Assembly: GCA_034096865.1 (NCBI GenBank)
Contig: JAWQFJ010028337.1
Span: forward strand, 75,451-92,950
Direction of reading: 5' to 3'
DNA length: 17,500 bases
Origin: Theodoxus fluviatilis
Lineage: Eukaryota > Mollusca > Gastropoda > Cycloneritida > Neritidae
In this document: one piece after another, positions 16,912 through 17,500 of the stretch
Layout of the letters: every line of letters begins with the position of its first letter
Numbering within the stretch: position 1 is the stretch's first letter
Notes under the pieces: generated by a model
Databases searched by the model: none
The model's input: only the letters and a program-made list of their open reading frames with translations
What the model was told of the DNA's origin: nothing
Program-made: the position numbers and the translations under genes

Positions 16912-17123
16912 TCTCTCTCCTACGGGCAAGTAGGGCAGCAGGTTACTTGAGAGGGTCAGCCTCTGCACCGTGGGGATCTCTGTGGACTCCACTCCCGCAA
17001 AGACCTCTGAGCGAACCCGAGACGCTCGTGCTACTGAGTGTCAGTGTGGGCTGACGTTCCAAGCCCGCCGTCACCCTGCTCCAGCAAGCTCCGTCCTTGC
17101 CGAGTCTATCTAAGTACAGAGGC
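16912..17123. other. GC-balanced DNA, nothing recognised
   Basis: The short plus-strand frame at 16845-17054 overlaps the retroposon tail and shows no domain. No repeats or splice-bounded frames are seen. Confidence 0.45.
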
Positions 17124-17257
17124 CTTGTCTAAAACCCAGGACCTGTCGAAACACATGAAGCTTGCCACAACAAATATTACCTGTCTGAACAAATAATACT
17201 TGCCTGAACTAGTTGTGCCTCTGTGTACACTAGACAGCCTACCCGAGTGTCGAGACC
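17124..17257. repeat. Decayed 19-bp minisatellite, about seven units
   Basis: Units start at 17124, 17142, 17161, 17180, 17199, 17218 and 17238, with lengths 18, 19, 19, 19, 19, 20 and 20. The consensus is roughly CYTGYCTGAACAAATAATA. Units 4 and 5 (CCTGTCTGAACAAATAATA, CTTGCCTGAACTAGTTGTG) show it best. The outer units are heavily diverged and the right boundary is uncertain. Stray CTGAA words continue to the window end. Confidence 0.6.
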
Positions 17258-17500
17258 AGAACTAGTGCCGTGTTTCAATACACTGGACTCTCTGAATATT
17301 CGGAATGCGTCTGAACCACCAAACATATATTTAAACACCAGAACATTTATAAATGCCTCAAATCCTTTTTCGGTTAAAATACGCTGGAACGCTGAGGGTA
17401 TTTCGAAATAGCTTCATGTATGTCTGGACGTACGTGGTTGATGTAAACATTTATGGCACTTCTGAAAACCCAGAACATATCTGAATGTCCTCGACCAATG
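17258..17500. other. AT-leaning DNA with stray CTGAA words
   Basis: No frame of interest. Repeated TCTGAA, CAGAAC and AACCCAGAAC words (17294, 17310, 17340, 17461, 17482) may be further decayed pieces of the 19-bp minisatellite to the left. Confidence 0.4.

Overview
The window looks like non-coding DNA from a metazoan nuclear genome, and a mollusc (perhaps a gastropod) is my best guess. This rests on very dense simple-sequence DNA, small minisatellites, no bacterial-style gene packing, no tRNA or rRNA gene, and only short open frames. The taxon is an inference. I recognise no complete protein-coding gene. Nearly all the longer open frames are readings of microsatellites that happen to lack stop codons.

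Layout. Bases 1-128 hold a diverged direct repeat. At 976-1123 lies an (ATC)n/(CT)n compound microsatellite. A CT/CTGT/CG/GTGC/GT compound tract at 1776-1937 contains a 77-bp stretch of unbroken pyrimidine-purine alternation, and a roughly 310-bp CA tract follows at 2213-2526. From 4190 to 5630 the + strand is strikingly purine-rich: a GA tract ending in G15, then a GAR-rich segment running into a 437-bp (GGA)n tract with GAC variants. At 6089-6494 there is a 29-bp hairpin-bearing minisatellite, a unique-looking core and a (CATC)n tail. The same core, with one hairpin unit and only a short CATC tail, recurs at 16162-16346, which defines a dispersed repeat family. Two GC- and CpG-rich islands (7341-7660 and 8780-9340) flank a 219-bp (CT)n tract. 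Tandem minisatellites of 28, 43, 31 and 54 bp follow at 9904, 10290, 10879 and 14770. The right end holds a polypyrimidine tract, a probable retroposon 3' end with a terminal stem-loop and a (TTCG)n tail, and a decayed 19-bp minisatellite.

Possible coding remnants, all weak: a frame across the 54-bp array encoding eight 18-residue Cys-rich units; a minus-strand Cys-rich frame at 8392-8688; a minus-strand exon-like piece at 13250-13328 ending in GTGAGT; a signal-peptide-like first-exon candidate at 1637-1728 ending at GTAAGT; and a small frame at 1183-1398 with a CPVCG motif and a poly(A)-signal-like site behind it. Nothing shows these belong to one gene or work together. The main points of interest are the hairpin/CATC dispersed element, the retroposon 3' stem-loop, the homogenised Cys-repeat array and the long polypurine and Z-DNA-prone tracts.
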